Assembly: GCF_000255295.1 (NCBI RefSeq)
Contig: NC_017030.1
Location: 2,170,001-2,234,000 of the forward strand
Reading direction: 5' to 3'
DNA: 64,000 bases
DNA from: Corallococcus coralloides DSM 2259
GTDB taxonomy: Bacteria; Myxococcota; Myxococcia; Myxococcales; Myxococcaceae
A program made the translations under genes and the position numbers. Of the stretch, positions 1 to 7,775 are shown piece by piece. Positions within the stretch are counted from its first letter, which is position 1. Every line of letters begins with the position of its first letter. The notes under the pieces were generated by a model, which did not search any database, was not told where the DNA came from, and saw only the letters and a list, made by a program, of their open reading frames with translations.

Positions 1-351
1 GCCCGGGCCAAAGAACTGCACACACGTCTCATTGGCGTGGGCCAGGCTCATCAGGAAGTTTCCGGCCACGGGGAGCGTGGTGGCGATGTTTCCCCCCGCC
101 CAGCCGGCGTAATAAGGGCCAGGCAGGCTCGCGGGACGCGGCGAGCCATCCTGCTTGATGCACAGCACGGGCAGCCGCGCGGTGCACGCCGTGTCTCCGA
201 AGTAGGCGTCGCAGTCCAGGCAGCCCACTTCATCGACGCCGGAGGCGTGATTGGACTTACGCCACGTCATCCCCATGCCACCGGAAGCGTCGGCCGCTGG
301 CGCGAACGCAAGCGTGACGGTGGCAATCAATGCCTTGAAGTAGTTTTTCAT
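1..351 (-). CDS. Secreted Cys-rich hypothetical protein (3' end outside window)
   Basis: The gene reads leftward off the window edge; 117 codons are visible and no stop is seen. It begins with a short basic N-terminus and a hydrophobic stretch ending in APAADA, consistent with a Sec signal peptide. The mature part carries five cysteines in view (C44, C47, C56, C64, C110), a Gly/Tyr/Trp-rich patch (PYYAGWAGG) and an FFGPG motif at the cut. This points to an exported, disulfide-stabilised protein of unknown role. From memory, similar short secreted proteins with a GWAGG...GPG layout occur in other myxobacteria; I cannot assign a function. A sigma70-like promoter lies just upstream. Confidence 0.7.
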   Translation of the reverse strand, partial: MKNYFKALIATVTLAFAPAADASGGMGMTWRKSNHASGVDEVGCLDCDAYFGDTACTARLPVLCIKQDGSPRPASLPGPYYAGWAGGNIATTLPVAGNFLMSLAHANETCVQFFGPG

Positions 352-397
352 GGTTTTTGCCAAAATCGGGTATTTGGCGGTGTTCGTATGGGCTCGC

Positions 398-427
398 ATT
401 AGGCATTTGCTGTTGATTGATTGTCAA
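398..427 (-). promoter_or_regulatory. Candidate sigma70 promoter for the partial secreted-protein gene
   Basis: On the minus strand TTGACA (422-427) is a consensus -35 box. It is followed after 18 bases by CCTAAT (398-403), a 4/6 match to TATAAT. The region is AT-rich compared with its surroundings. Transcription would start near 391, about 40 bases before the ATG at 351. Confidence 0.5.
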
Positions 428-475
428 GCCTTGGGGGTGTTGCGCGTTTTCGCGGAAAGGTTCATCGCGAATGGA

Positions 476-547
476 GACGTCACGTCATGGCGTAAGGGAT
501 TGCCACGAGGACGTCACGAAATGACTGACGTAAGGGGTTGCCACGAG
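476..547. repeat. Tandem direct repeat, two imperfect copies
   Basis: Two adjacent copies, 476-509 and 510-547. Both start GACGTCACG, contain GTAAGG(G/A)TTGCCACGAG and end at the same base pattern; the second copy carries 4 extra bases in the middle. The repeat sits between two leftward genes, behind the end of the barrel gene. No role is known; it could be a duplicated regulatory site or a small intergenic repeat. Confidence 0.6.
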
Positions 548-572
548 AGCGCCGCGGAAGACGCGGGCGCGG

Positions 573-1817
573 CTAGTGCCAGGTGCCCACGCCGAAGCCC
601 CAGCCGAAGTAGAGGCGGGACACATCGGCGAAGCCGCTGACGCGCCACGAGGTGTCGGGCGAGAACAAGCCGAAGACGGACCATTGGAACAGCCGCAGCT
701 CCGCGCTGGCGGTGCCATGCAGGCGCGGCCCGACGGTGTCGAAGCGGCTGGGCTCCAGGTAGCTGCCCGCGCGCAGCTGCAGCCGGTTCTCGATGGGCTC
801 CAGCTCCGCGCCGATTCGCGGTGAAATCGAGAGGCTCCGCCCCGAGCGCTCCAGCTGCTGCGACAGGAAGGAGTCGAAGCCGATGGCATTCGGCACCGCG
901 CCGCTGATGAGCACGGAGCCGGTCAGCAGCAGCTTCGACCGAGGCAGGGCCCTGTAGCGCTCCGCGCGGTCCGGGCCCCACGGCAGCTGGAGCGGGCGGT
1001 CGCCGAACTGCCAGGCGATGCCTGCTTCGATTTCCCAGGGGAGCCTGACGGAGGTGGGCAGGTAGAGGCCGGCGACCTTCACGTTGCCGGCCTCGTCCGC
1101 GGTGGTCGGGCCGCCTGGGGTGAGCCCTCCCTGGACGGGGGCCCGGAGCGTCAGCGCGGCGCGCAGCGGCAGGCCCATGGGCGTCCAGAGGGCGCCAGCC
1201 TCCACGTTGCCGCCGAACATGCTGGCGAACTTGTTGTTCGGGTCCTCGGCGGTGTTGATCTCCAGGACGACCGCGCGCAGCCCCACGCCCACCGTCAGCT
1301 CGCCATCGAGGAAGCCGCGAGCGAGCTGGAACTGGAAGCGGGTCATGCTCAGGTTGAGGAGCTGTCCATTCGCGTCCTGGCCCAGGGCATAGTTCTGCAT
1401 CGACGCGGCGCCGCCCAGCCCCCAGGGGCCCCACTGAATCAGCCCGCCAAGCTGGGTGAAGATGAAGTCGTCGTTGGCGAAGCCCACCGCGCCGTTGTTG
1501 TCGAAGTCGGTGTCGCGCAGCGAGCTGGGAAAGGTGAAGGCCAGCGACAGGTCGTAGTCCACGTGCTTGGACGAATAGAGCGAGCGCACGGCCGGAGCGG
1601 CCGTGTTGACGCTGATGCCCTCGACGCCCTCCGCGATGGGCGCGTACGCGCCGGCCAGCCCCGACACCCGCACCGGCGCCAGCACCGGGCCCTGGTACAC
1701 GTCGATGGCGTAGTTCGAGCTGGTGAGCGGCGGGTTGTCCGCGAGCGCCCCACCGCTGGAGACCATCACGGCCAGGGCCGCGAACCGGGCGAGGGAGGAG
1801 GGACGGGGAGAGGCCAT
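573..1817 (-). CDS. Outer-membrane beta-barrel protein, FadL/OmpP1-like
   Basis: A 414-residue protein. The ATG at 1817 is preferred over an upstream one at 1958 because it directly precedes a basic, hydrophobic signal peptide ending at Ala-Leu-Ala. After cleavage comes YAIDVYQGPVLAP, then a segment about gene products that 'look like' FadL/OmpP1 N-termini (GLAGAYAPIAEGVEGISVN). The rest alternates polar and hydrophobic residues as in transmembrane strands and ends in a hydrophobic, aromatic segment (FGWGFGVGTWH), as barrels often do. A transport or surface role is inferred only. It is divergent from the LytS-type kinase, with 130 bases between them. Confidence 0.6.
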   Translation of the reverse strand: MASPRPSSLARFAALAVMVSSGGALADNPPLTSSNYAIDVYQGPVLAPVRVSGLAGAYAPIAEGVEGISVNTAAPAVRSLYSSKHVDYDLSLAFTFPSSLRDTDFDNNGAVGFANDDFIFTQLGGLIQWGPWGLGGAASMQNYALGQDANGQLLNLSMTRFQFQLARGFLDGELTVGVGLRAVVLEINTAEDPNNKFASMFGGNVEAGALWTPMGLPLRAALTLRAPVQGGLTPGGPTTADEAGNVKVAGLYLPTSVRLPWEIEAGIAWQFGDRPLQLPWGPDRAERYRALPRSKLLLTGSVLISGAVPNAIGFDSFLSQQLERSGRSLSISPRIGAELEPIENRLQLRAGSYLEPSRFDTVGPRLHGTASAELRLFQWSVFGLFSPDTSWRVSGFADVSRLYFGWGFGVGTWH

Positions 1818-1947
1818 GGCGGAAGCGAGGTCCCGCGAGGATACATGCCCCCTGGCGGGGCGCCGTCGTCCCGTTCGCTGCAACCCGGAGCCCTTTGGCT
1901 GCACCCGTCCGGAAGTGGACCCGGTTCGCGCGTAGACTCCACGGGCC

Positions 1948-3087
1948 GTGGAATCCACCTCTCCCTCCGCGTCCGCGCCGTCCGTGCTGCTGCCGCTGCT
2001 GCGCCGCGTGCCGCTGCTGATGCTCGTCTGCGCGGTGCCGGGCGTCGTCTCCGCGTTCCACTCCTGGGTCTATGCCCAGGCCCGGGAGCCGGGCTACCCG
2101 CTCAGCCGGGCGCTGCTGGTGCAGATGCCGCAATGGCAGTACTGGGCGTTCGCCACGCCCTTCATCCTCGCGCTCGGACAGCGCTTCCGCCTGGAGCGCG
2201 GCGTCTGGCCCCGGAGCGCCGCGGTCCTCCTGGCCGCGCTCGTCGCGGTCATGGTCCCCTACGTCAGCATCATCTACTTCGCCGCCCGGACCACGGGTGA
2301 GACGTGGCTTCAGGAGAGCACCTGGGCGCGGATGCTGCCCTTGATGATGGCCAAGTACAGCATCCTGTCCCTGCTCATCTACGGCGGCATCCTCGCCATC
2401 GGCTACGCGGTGGACTACCACCGCCGCTTCCGCGAGGGGGAGCTGGCCCAGGCCCACCTGGAGACGCGCCTCGCGCACGCGCAGCTGGACGCCCTGCGCG
2501 CCCAGCTCCACCCGCACTTCCTCTTCAACACGCTCAACGCCATCTCCGTGCTGGTGCGCAAGCAGGACACCGCCGGCTCCATCCGCATGCTCACCGGCGT
2601 CAGTGAGCTCTTGCGCATGGCCCTCCACACCACGGGCCGCCAGCAGGTCCCCTTCCACGAGGACGTCGACTTCCTGGAGCGCTACCTCGACATCGAGCAG
2701 ACCCGCTTCCAGGACCGGCTCCAGGTGGCCCGCGCCATCGACCCGGGCACTCTGGGCGCGCTCGTGCCCAGCCTCATCCTCCAGCCCCTGGTGGAGAACG
2801 CCATCAAGCACGGCATCGCCACCCGTTCCGGCGCGGGACGCGTGGAGCTGCGAGCCTCGCGCGAAGGGGCGCGGCTGGTGCTGGAGGTGCTCGACGATGG
2901 CCCCGGGCTCGCACCCGGCTGGGACCGCCAGGACGGCCGCATCGGCGTGGCCAACGTACGGGACCGCCTGCGACAGCTCTACGGCGACCGCCACGTCTTC
3001 ACGCTGGAGAACCGCGCCGGAGGCGGCGTGCGTGCCCGCCTGGAGCTGCCCTTCCAGGCCGCCGTGCCGGAGGCGCTCAGGGCATGA
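1948..3087 (+). CDS. Sensor histidine kinase, LytS/YpdA (His_kinase) family
   Basis: A 379-residue membrane kinase starting with GTG. Residues about 12-155 hold four hydrophobic helices and serve as the sensor part. The His_kinase domain follows with the family motif LHPHFLFNTLN; H190 is the likely phosphorylated residue. The ATPase part has the N box LVENAIKHG (about 268-276), a G1 motif DDGPGL and a second glycine motif GRIGVANVRDRL. The stop overlaps the start of the LytTR regulator by four bases, so the two are translationally coupled and form one two-component system. The signal sensed cannot be read from sequence. Confidence 0.93.
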   Translation: MESTSPSASAPSVLLPLLRRVPLLMLVCAVPGVVSAFHSWVYAQAREPGYPLSRALLVQMPQWQYWAFATPFILALGQRFRLERGVWPRSAAVLLAALVAVMVPYVSIIYFAARTTGETWLQESTWARMLPLMMAKYSILSLLIYGGILAIGYAVDYHRRFREGELAQAHLETRLAHAQLDALRAQLHPHFLFNTLNAISVLVRKQDTAGSIRMLTGVSELLRMALHTTGRQQVPFHEDVDFLERYLDIEQTRFQDRLQVARAIDPGTLGALVPSLILQPLVENAIKHGIATRSGAGRVELRASREGARLVLEVLDDGPGLAPGWDRQDGRIGVANVRDRLRQLYGDRHVFTLENRAGGGVRARLELPFQAAVPEALRA

Positions 3088-3884
3088 ACACGGCCGCCGC
3101 CATCCGCACGCTCGTCGTGGATGACGAGCCCCTGGCTCGCGAGGGCCTGCGCCTGCTGCTGGCCGCGGACCCGGAGGTTCGCGTGGTGGGGGAGGCCGGC
3201 AACGGACCGGAGGCGGTGCGCCTCATCCGCGAGCAGCGGCCGGACCTGGTCCTGCTGGACGTGCAGATGCCGGAGCTCAATGGCTTCGAGGTGCTCGCCC
3301 GGCTGGACCCTGGCGAGGTGCCCGCCATCATCTTCGTCACCGCGTATGACCAGTACGCGCTGCGCGCCTTCGACATCCACGCGCTCGACTACCTCCTCAA
3401 GCCCTTCCGCGACGACCGCTTCCACGACGCCATCAGCCGCGCCAAGGCGCAGGTCCGCATGGCGCGGATGTCCGACCTCAGCCAGAAGCTGATGTCCGTG
3501 CTCTCCACCTACGGCGAGCGGGACGGCACGCCCGCCCCGGCGCCCACGCCGCCCGAGCCGTGGATGCGCCGGCTGGCCATCCGCGACGCCGGCCGGGTGG
3601 TGTTCCTGGACGTGGATGAAATCGAATACATCGAGGCCGCTGACTACTACGTGCAGATCCACGCGGGCGGGAAGGTCTACCTCCACCGCGAGACGATGCA
3701 GAGCCTGGAGACGCGCCTGGAGCCGGAGCGCTTCATGCGCATCCACCGCTCGGCCATCGTGAACGCGCGCCGCATCCGCGAGCTGCGCAGCGAGGGCCGC
3801 AGGGACCTGGTCGTGGTGCTCACCTCCGGCGCGGAGCTGCGCGTCGCCCGAAGTCACCGCGAGAAGTTCCAGCACCTGCGCTGA
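3084..3884 (+). CDS. LytR/AlgR-type response regulator (REC + LytTR)
   Basis: A 266-residue regulator. The receiver domain (about 1-125) has the acidic pocket VVDDE, the phospho-acceptor D59 in LLDVQMPE, and the conserved lysine K106 in YLLKPF. A proline-rich linker (about 147-157) leads to a LytTR DNA-binding domain (about 160-266) with the typical IEYIEAADYYVQIH and FMRIHRSAIVN segments. The ATGA overlap with the upstream LytS-type kinase makes that kinase its partner. LytTR regulators bind tandem repeats upstream of targets; none is obvious at this operon, so targets are unknown. Confidence 0.95.
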   Translation: MNTAAAIRTLVVDDEPLAREGLRLLLAADPEVRVVGEAGNGPEAVRLIREQRPDLVLLDVQMPELNGFEVLARLDPGEVPAIIFVTAYDQYALRAFDIHALDYLLKPFRDDRFHDAISRAKAQVRMARMSDLSQKLMSVLSTYGERDGTPAPAPTPPEPWMRRLAIRDAGRVVFLDVDEIEYIEAADYYVQIHAGGKVYLHRETMQSLETRLEPERFMRIHRSAIVNARRIRELRSEGRRDLVVVLTSGAELRVARSHREKFQHLR

Positions 3885-3893
3885 AGGACTTCG

Positions 3894-4364
3894 TCACGAA
3901 GCCAGGGACGCGGAGGTGCGGCGCACCAGGAATCGCCGCCACGGCTGGCGCTCCCAGAGCACTCCCCCCAGCAGCACCGCGACGCCGCTCCAGAGCAGCA
4001 GCGCGTTCTCATCCAGCGCATGACTGAGGATGAGCAGCCCGCCCCCCGTGCCTGAAATCGCAAGCGGTGCCAGGCGGCGAAGGCGCCACGCCCTCCATGC
4101 ATTCACGGCGAGCGACAGGGAGACGGCCACCCCCATGAAGAGCAGATGGGAAGATTCGGAGAGCGAGACGCCGAGCCCCACGAAGGACAGCACCTGCGCA
4201 TAGGCCGAGAGGTGCCCCGGGCACACGGCACACGCCAGAAGCGGTAACCATGAAGCCCAGCGGCCCCCGGGGCGTGATGCCTCCGCCCGATGGTGGAGGC
4301 AGTCACAGGACGCATCGGGAAGACGCCCCTCCGTCGTGACAGCGCTGTTGTCCGATTCAGGCAT
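3894..4364 (-). CDS. MerC-like small integral membrane protein
   Basis: A 156-residue protein. The N-terminal 35 residues are soluble and contain a CDCLHH metal-ligand-like cluster. Four hydrophobic helices follow, the first with a CxxC (LLACAVCPGHLS) as in MerC mercury-transport family proteins, then a loop and a helix starting LSFVGLGVSLSE. MerC relatives outside mercury operons are linked to metal homeostasis; no other mer gene lies here, so mercury is not implied. A 21-base palindrome of Fur-family type lies 50 bases upstream of the start. The family call is by motif and topology only and could be wrong. Confidence 0.55.
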   Translation of the reverse strand: MPESDNSAVTTEGRLPDASCDCLHHRAEASRPGGRWASWLPLLACAVCPGHLSAYAQVLSFVGLGVSLSESSHLLFMGVAVSLSLAVNAWRAWRLRRLAPLAISGTGGGLLILSHALDENALLLWSGVAVLLGGVLWERQPWRRFLVRRTSASLAS

Positions 4365-4413
4365 GGTCGTGCTCCAAGGCGAATGGGGGTTCCAGGTACT
4401 GCGTCACGGATTT

Positions 4414-4434
4414 AAATGCAACTGTGTTGCGTTT
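4414..4434. promoter_or_regulatory. Fur/Zur-type palindromic operator candidate
   Basis: A 21-base inverted repeat with half-sites AAATGCAAC and GTTGCGTTT around a TGT centre, one mismatch. Size, AT-rich outer arms and position (50 bases before the MerC-like start, 130 before the divergent hydrolase) fit a Fur-superfamily metalloregulator box. Which metal is involved cannot be told. Confidence 0.45.
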
Positions 4435-4563
4435 ATGGGGCTGCCCGTTTGCCGCTCGGGTGGGCCCGTTCGCCGCGGCCATGACTCCATTGGCTGCCCG
4501 GTGCCCAAGCGGGGCGCTCGAACAGGCACGGTGCCGTCCGTCCACTCCCCACGGAGGCACTCC

Positions 4564-5703
4564 ATGCCTGCTTCATCCGCCCTGAAGTTGTCCGCTCTCG
4601 TCCTGGGCACGCTGCTCGCGGTGGCACCCGCGAGCGCCGCGACGAACGCGTCGTATCCGCTCCCGCCTGCTTCCTCGCGCCATGAAGCACCCATCCAACA
4701 AGCGCGGGCCTTCGCCCAGAAGCTGCTCAAGGACTTCCAGCTGCCGGGCCTCTCCGTGGCGGTCGCGCATCGCGGTCAGGTCCTCTGGTCCGAGGGTTTT
4801 GGCTACGCGGACCTGGAGCAGGGCATCCCCGTGACGCCACTGACCCGCTTCCGCGTGGGCAGTGTGTCCAAGGTCCTCACCGCCGCCGCCGTGGCCCGCC
4901 TGGTGGAGGAGGGCAGATTGAACCTGGATGCCCCCATCCAGAAGTACGTGCCGTCCTTCCCCGTGAAGCCATGGCCCATCACCACGCGCCAGCTCACCGG
5001 GCACCTGGCGGGCGTCCGTCACTACCTGGACCGCGATGACGCCATCTTCCAGGAGGCCAGGCACTTCAGCAGCCTCACCCAGGCCCTGGGCCTCTTCCAG
5101 GACGACCCGCTGCTGTCCGAGCCCGGAACGGCCTACGCCTACTCCAGCTATGGCTTCAACCTGGTGGGCGCCGTGGTGGAGGGCGCCGCGCACGAGGAGT
5201 TCCTCCGCTACATGCAGCGCGCCGTCTTCGAGCCGCTGGGCATGCGGCACACCGGGGCGGACCATCCCCATCAGCTGATTCCGAACCGCACGCGCTTCTA
5301 TGCGAACGGCCCCGAGGGCCGCCACCAGCACGCCGCCCACGTGGACAACAGCTACAAGTGGCCCGGTGGCGGCTTCCTCTCCACCGCCGAGGACCTGGTC
5401 CTCTTCGGCTCCGCGCACCTCCAGCCCGGCTTCCTGCGCAAGGAGACGCTGGCCCTCCTCTTCACCTCGCAGAAGCTCAAATCCGGCAAGGAGACGGGCG
5501 TGGGGATCGGCTGGCGCATCGGCGTCTCCGCGCAGGGCCGGCGCATCCTCCACCACCGGGGCGCCATCGAGGGCGGAAGGGCCATGCTGATGCTCTTCCC
5601 GGACTCCCAGCTCGTCGTGGCCCTGCTGGGCAACACCTACGCGGACTTCGCGGAGGAGCAGGCCGCGCAGCTCGGGGAGCTCTTCATGCCCGCGCCCCGG
5701 TGA
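4564..5703 (+). CDS. Secreted serine hydrolase, class C beta-lactamase / LACTB-like fold
   Basis: A 379-residue exported protein. The ATG at 4564 follows a strong ribosome-binding site (ACGGAGG) and begins a signal peptide ending ASA-A at about residue 26; the longer in-frame start would put 76 odd residues ahead of it. The catalytic S-x-x-K is S100-V-S-K103. The second motif is Y193-S-S within YAYSSYGFN, as in LACTB-type peptidases, instead of the Y-x-N of true AmpC enzymes. The third is HHRG near the C-terminus. Likely a periplasmic peptidase or esterase; resistance to beta-lactams should not be assumed. Confidence 0.85.
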   Translation: MPASSALKLSALVLGTLLAVAPASAATNASYPLPPASSRHEAPIQQARAFAQKLLKDFQLPGLSVAVAHRGQVLWSEGFGYADLEQGIPVTPLTRFRVGSVSKVLTAAAVARLVEEGRLNLDAPIQKYVPSFPVKPWPITTRQLTGHLAGVRHYLDRDDAIFQEARHFSSLTQALGLFQDDPLLSEPGTAYAYSSYGFNLVGAVVEGAAHEEFLRYMQRAVFEPLGMRHTGADHPHQLIPNRTRFYANGPEGRHQHAAHVDNSYKWPGGGFLSTAEDLVLFGSAHLQPGFLRKETLALLFTSQKLKSGKETGVGIGWRIGVSAQGRRILHHRGAIEGGRAMLMLFPDSQLVVALLGNTYADFAEEQAAQLGELFMPAPR

Positions 5704-5706
5704 GCC

Positions 5707-6600
5707 CTACTTCCGCTTCCGGCCGCGGGACTTCGACGGCGTCGGCTCGGCCAGCGTGGCCAGGGCATCCACGAAGAGCCGGACCTTGGGGGGAAGGTTC
5801 GACCGGCTGGGATAGACGACGTGGATGGGCCGCAGCATCGCCGGCTTGGGGCCGAAGAGGACCTTCAGCCGGCCGTCGCGGAGGGCCTCCTGGCAGAGGA
5901 GCTCCGGCACCCGCGCGATGCCGACCCCGGCGATGGCCGCCTCGCACGCAAGCTCGCTGTCATTCACCATCAGGACCGGATCGATGCGGGACTTCACGCC
6001 CTCGGCCTCCCACGTCTCGAACGCGCTGAAGCCAATGCAGCGCGCGGAGCCAAGCTCCCTGGCGTCCGGGATGCCGTGCTTCGACAGGAAGCGGGGGCTC
6101 GCGACGAAGCGGACCGCGCCCTCTCCCAGCTTTCGCGCCACGAGCGATGAATCCGTGAGCGGACCGATGTGGATGGCGACGTCGAATCCCTCTTCGATGA
6201 GGTGGACACGGCGGTCCGCCAGCACCAGCTCCACCCGCGCCTGGGGATAGCGGCCGAGGAACTTCGAGATGACAGGGGTGAGGTAGCGCCGGCCGTAGAG
6301 CACCGGTGAGGAGACCCGAATCAGGCCGGTGGGATCCGCCTTGCCCTGCTGCACCTCGCTGTTCGCTTCCTCGATGAGCGCGGCGATGGCGGCGCAGCGC
6401 TCGGAGTACGTCACGCCTGCCCCGGTGACACGCAGGCGCCGCGTGGTCCGTTCGAGGAGCCGCACGCCAAGCCGCTCCTCCAGATGGCGGATGCGCTCGC
6501 TGACGGTCTGCTTGGTGATGCCGAGCTTGAGCGCCGCGCGGGTGAAGCTCTCCTCGCGGACGACCGTCGCGAAGAGGAGCATGTCGGCCGGTGGAATCAT
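5707..6600 (-). CDS. LysR-family transcriptional regulator
   Basis: A 297-residue protein, the usual LysR length when the ATG at 6600 is used; an upstream ATG would add 36 atypical residues overlapping the neighbour's leader. The N-terminal winged helix-turn-helix is clear (DMLLFATVVREESFTRAA, KQTVSERIRHLE), followed by a substrate-binding domain (about 90-290). It ends four bases from the stop of the serine hydrolase. It is divergent from the glutathione S-transferase gene, with a perfect inverted repeat between them, so regulation of that gene and of itself is likely. The closest style is the DsdC/YafC-like aromatic group; the inducer is unknown. Confidence 0.92.
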   Translation of the reverse strand: MIPPADMLLFATVVREESFTRAALKLGITKQTVSERIRHLEERLGVRLLERTTRRLRVTGAGVTYSERCAAIAALIEEANSEVQQGKADPTGLIRVSSPVLYGRRYLTPVISKFLGRYPQARVELVLADRRVHLIEEGFDVAIHIGPLTDSSLVARKLGEGAVRFVASPRFLSKHGIPDARELGSARCIGFSAFETWEAEGVKSRIDPVLMVNDSELACEAAIAGVGIARVPELLCQEALRDGRLKVLFGPKPAMLRPIHVVYPSRSNLPPKVRLFVDALATLAEPTPSKSRGRKRK

Positions 6601-6618
6601 GGCCGTCAAGATTAACCT

Positions 6619-6648
6619 GACAATGAGTTCGTCCGGGGCCGCATTGTC
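6619..6648. promoter_or_regulatory. LysR-type operator candidate between LysR and GST genes
   Basis: A perfect 7-base inverted repeat, GACAATG (6619-6625) and CATTGTC (6642-6648), separated by 16 bases, lies in the 106-base divergent spacer. Placement and dyad symmetry fit a LysR regulator site. Confidence 0.5.
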
Positions 6649-6706
6649 CGGGCACTCCGCCAGCCTCATGGTGTGTGGCCTCACGCAACCCGCAGGAGTG
6701 CCACCC

Positions 6707-7312
6707 ATGAAGCTCTATTTCGCCCCCCGGACCCGAGCGGTCCGTCCCCGCTGGCTGTTGGAGGAACTCGGCGTGCCCTATGAGCTGGTCAGGCTCGACC
6801 TTGCCCGGCAGGAGAACACCACCCCTGAGTACCTGGCGGTGCATCCGCTGGGAGACCTCCCCGCCCTGGTGGATGGGGATGTCACGCTGCTCGAGTCCCT
6901 GGCCATCTGTCTGCACCTGGCCGACCGGTTCCCGGAGAAGCACCTGGCGCCGCCAGTGGGGAGCAGGGAGCGCGGTCCGTATTACGGCTGGATGGCCTTC
7001 GCCGAGTTGAGCCTCGACCCGGTGGTGATGGAGTTCTACCGGGACGCGCAGTCGCCGGGGGCGCGCGAAGTCCCGGAGGAGGAGGCCGCGAAGCTCAGGA
7101 CCCGGCTCACGGCTGCTCTCGACCTCATCCAAAGGGGGCTCGGCGGCCGTGAAGTCCTCGTGGGGGAGTCCTTCACCGCCGCCGACGTGGTGATGGCTTC
7201 CATCCTCCACCTGGCGAACACGCTGATGCTGCTTGGCGGGCATCCGGAGCTGGTGGCGTACGTCAGGCGCCACTCTCAACGCCCCGCGGTGCGCAGGGCG
7301 GTCGCTGGGTGA
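6707..7312 (+). CDS. Glutathione S-transferase family protein
   Basis: A 201-residue protein. The start at 6707 has a ribosome-binding site (GCAGGAG) and gives the standard thioredoxin-fold N-terminus (MKLYFAPRTRAVRP). Residues 1-80 form the glutathione-binding half, with the cis-proline region LGDLPALVDG and the ESLAI motif that contacts the gamma-glutamyl group. The alpha-helical C-terminal half (about 90-201) contains the conserved helix start GESFTAADVVMASIL. The likely role is conjugation or isomerisation of electrophilic compounds in the cytoplasm. It is controlled, by inference, by the divergent LysR gene. Note that this window also carries genes for a different thiol, bacillithiol. 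Confidence 0.9.
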   Translation: MKLYFAPRTRAVRPRWLLEELGVPYELVRLDLARQENTTPEYLAVHPLGDLPALVDGDVTLLESLAICLHLADRFPEKHLAPPVGSRERGPYYGWMAFAELSLDPVVMEFYRDAQSPGAREVPEEEAAKLRTRLTAALDLIQRGLGGREVLVGESFTAADVVMASILHLANTLMLLGGHPELVAYVRRHSQRPAVRRAVAG

Positions 7313-7384
7313 GCCGCTACCAGGTCTTCGCCGCGGCGAGCGTCTTTCGTCGGCTCTGGATGCAGCGCGTTCCCTGCCAGAAGT

Positions 7385-7426
7385 CGTATATGCCTTGACG
7401 GGCATATGACTTCGTGGGCATATACG
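7385..7426. promoter_or_regulatory. Three-half-site operator at the ArsR start
   Basis: CGTATATGCC (7385-7394), GGCATATGAC (7401-7410) and GGCATATACG (7417-7426) are three copies of one half-site. The first and third are exact inverted repeats of each other; the middle one has a single-step variation. The last copy ends four bases before the ArsR ATG at 7431. This is a very likely autoregulatory operator and sits where RNA polymerase would bind. Confidence 0.65.
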
Positions 7427-7430
7427 GGGC

Positions 7431-7775
7431 ATGGAATCATCGTTCGCGATCATCGCGGAGCCGAACCGCCGGGCCATCCTGAGCCTGCTGGCGGCGTCGG
7501 AGCACTCCGTCGGCGAAATCGAGCACCAGCTGCGGATGCCGCAGACGTCGGTGTCCAAGCACCTGCGCGTGCTGCGCGACGCCGGCTTCGTGGAGTCGCG
7601 CGTCGACGCTCAACGGCGCGTCTATCGCATCCGCCCCGAGCCGCTCATGGAGGTCGATGAATGGCTCGCGCCATTCCGGCGCTTCTGGACGGTTCATCTG
7701 GACGCGCTCGAACGCCATCTCGACCGGATGGACTCCGAACCCGAACCCGAACCCAAGAAGGGAAAGAAACGATGA
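7431..7775 (+). CDS. ArsR/SmtB-family winged-helix repressor
   Basis: A 114-residue regulator with the compact ArsR fold: EPNRRAILSLLAASEHSVGEIEHQL, then the recognition helix QTSVSKHLRVLRDAGFVESR and a beta wing (AQRRVYRIRPE). No metal-binding ELCVCDL-type cysteine motif is present, so it is not a metal sensor of the classical kind. ArsR proteins of this subtype regularly sit in front of AHSA1/SRPBCC genes. The last bases overlap the AHSA1 start (ATGA). The C-terminus is Lys/Glu-rich. The leader is nearly absent, and repeated half-sites reach up to the start codon. Confidence 0.93.
   Translation: MESSFAIIAEPNRRAILSLLAASEHSVGEIEHQLRMPQTSVSKHLRVLRDAGFVESRVDAQRRVYRIRPEPLMEVDEWLAPFRRFWTVHLDALERHLDRMDSEPEPEPKKGKKR

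Noticed and set aside
514-2994. Very long minus-strand open frame
   Set aside because: It is an antisense shadow of the barrel and kinase genes; the GC-rich third positions keep opposite frames open. Its residues are Arg/Ala/Gly-rich with no domain.
4564-5703. AmpC beta-lactamase (resistance gene)
   Set aside because: The second motif reads Y-S-S and not Y-x-N, and the sequence follows LACTB-type peptidases, so a resistance role is not supported.
5960-7558. 532-codon minus-strand frame across LysR, GST and ArsR
   Set aside because: Overlaps three well-supported genes and shows only shadow composition.
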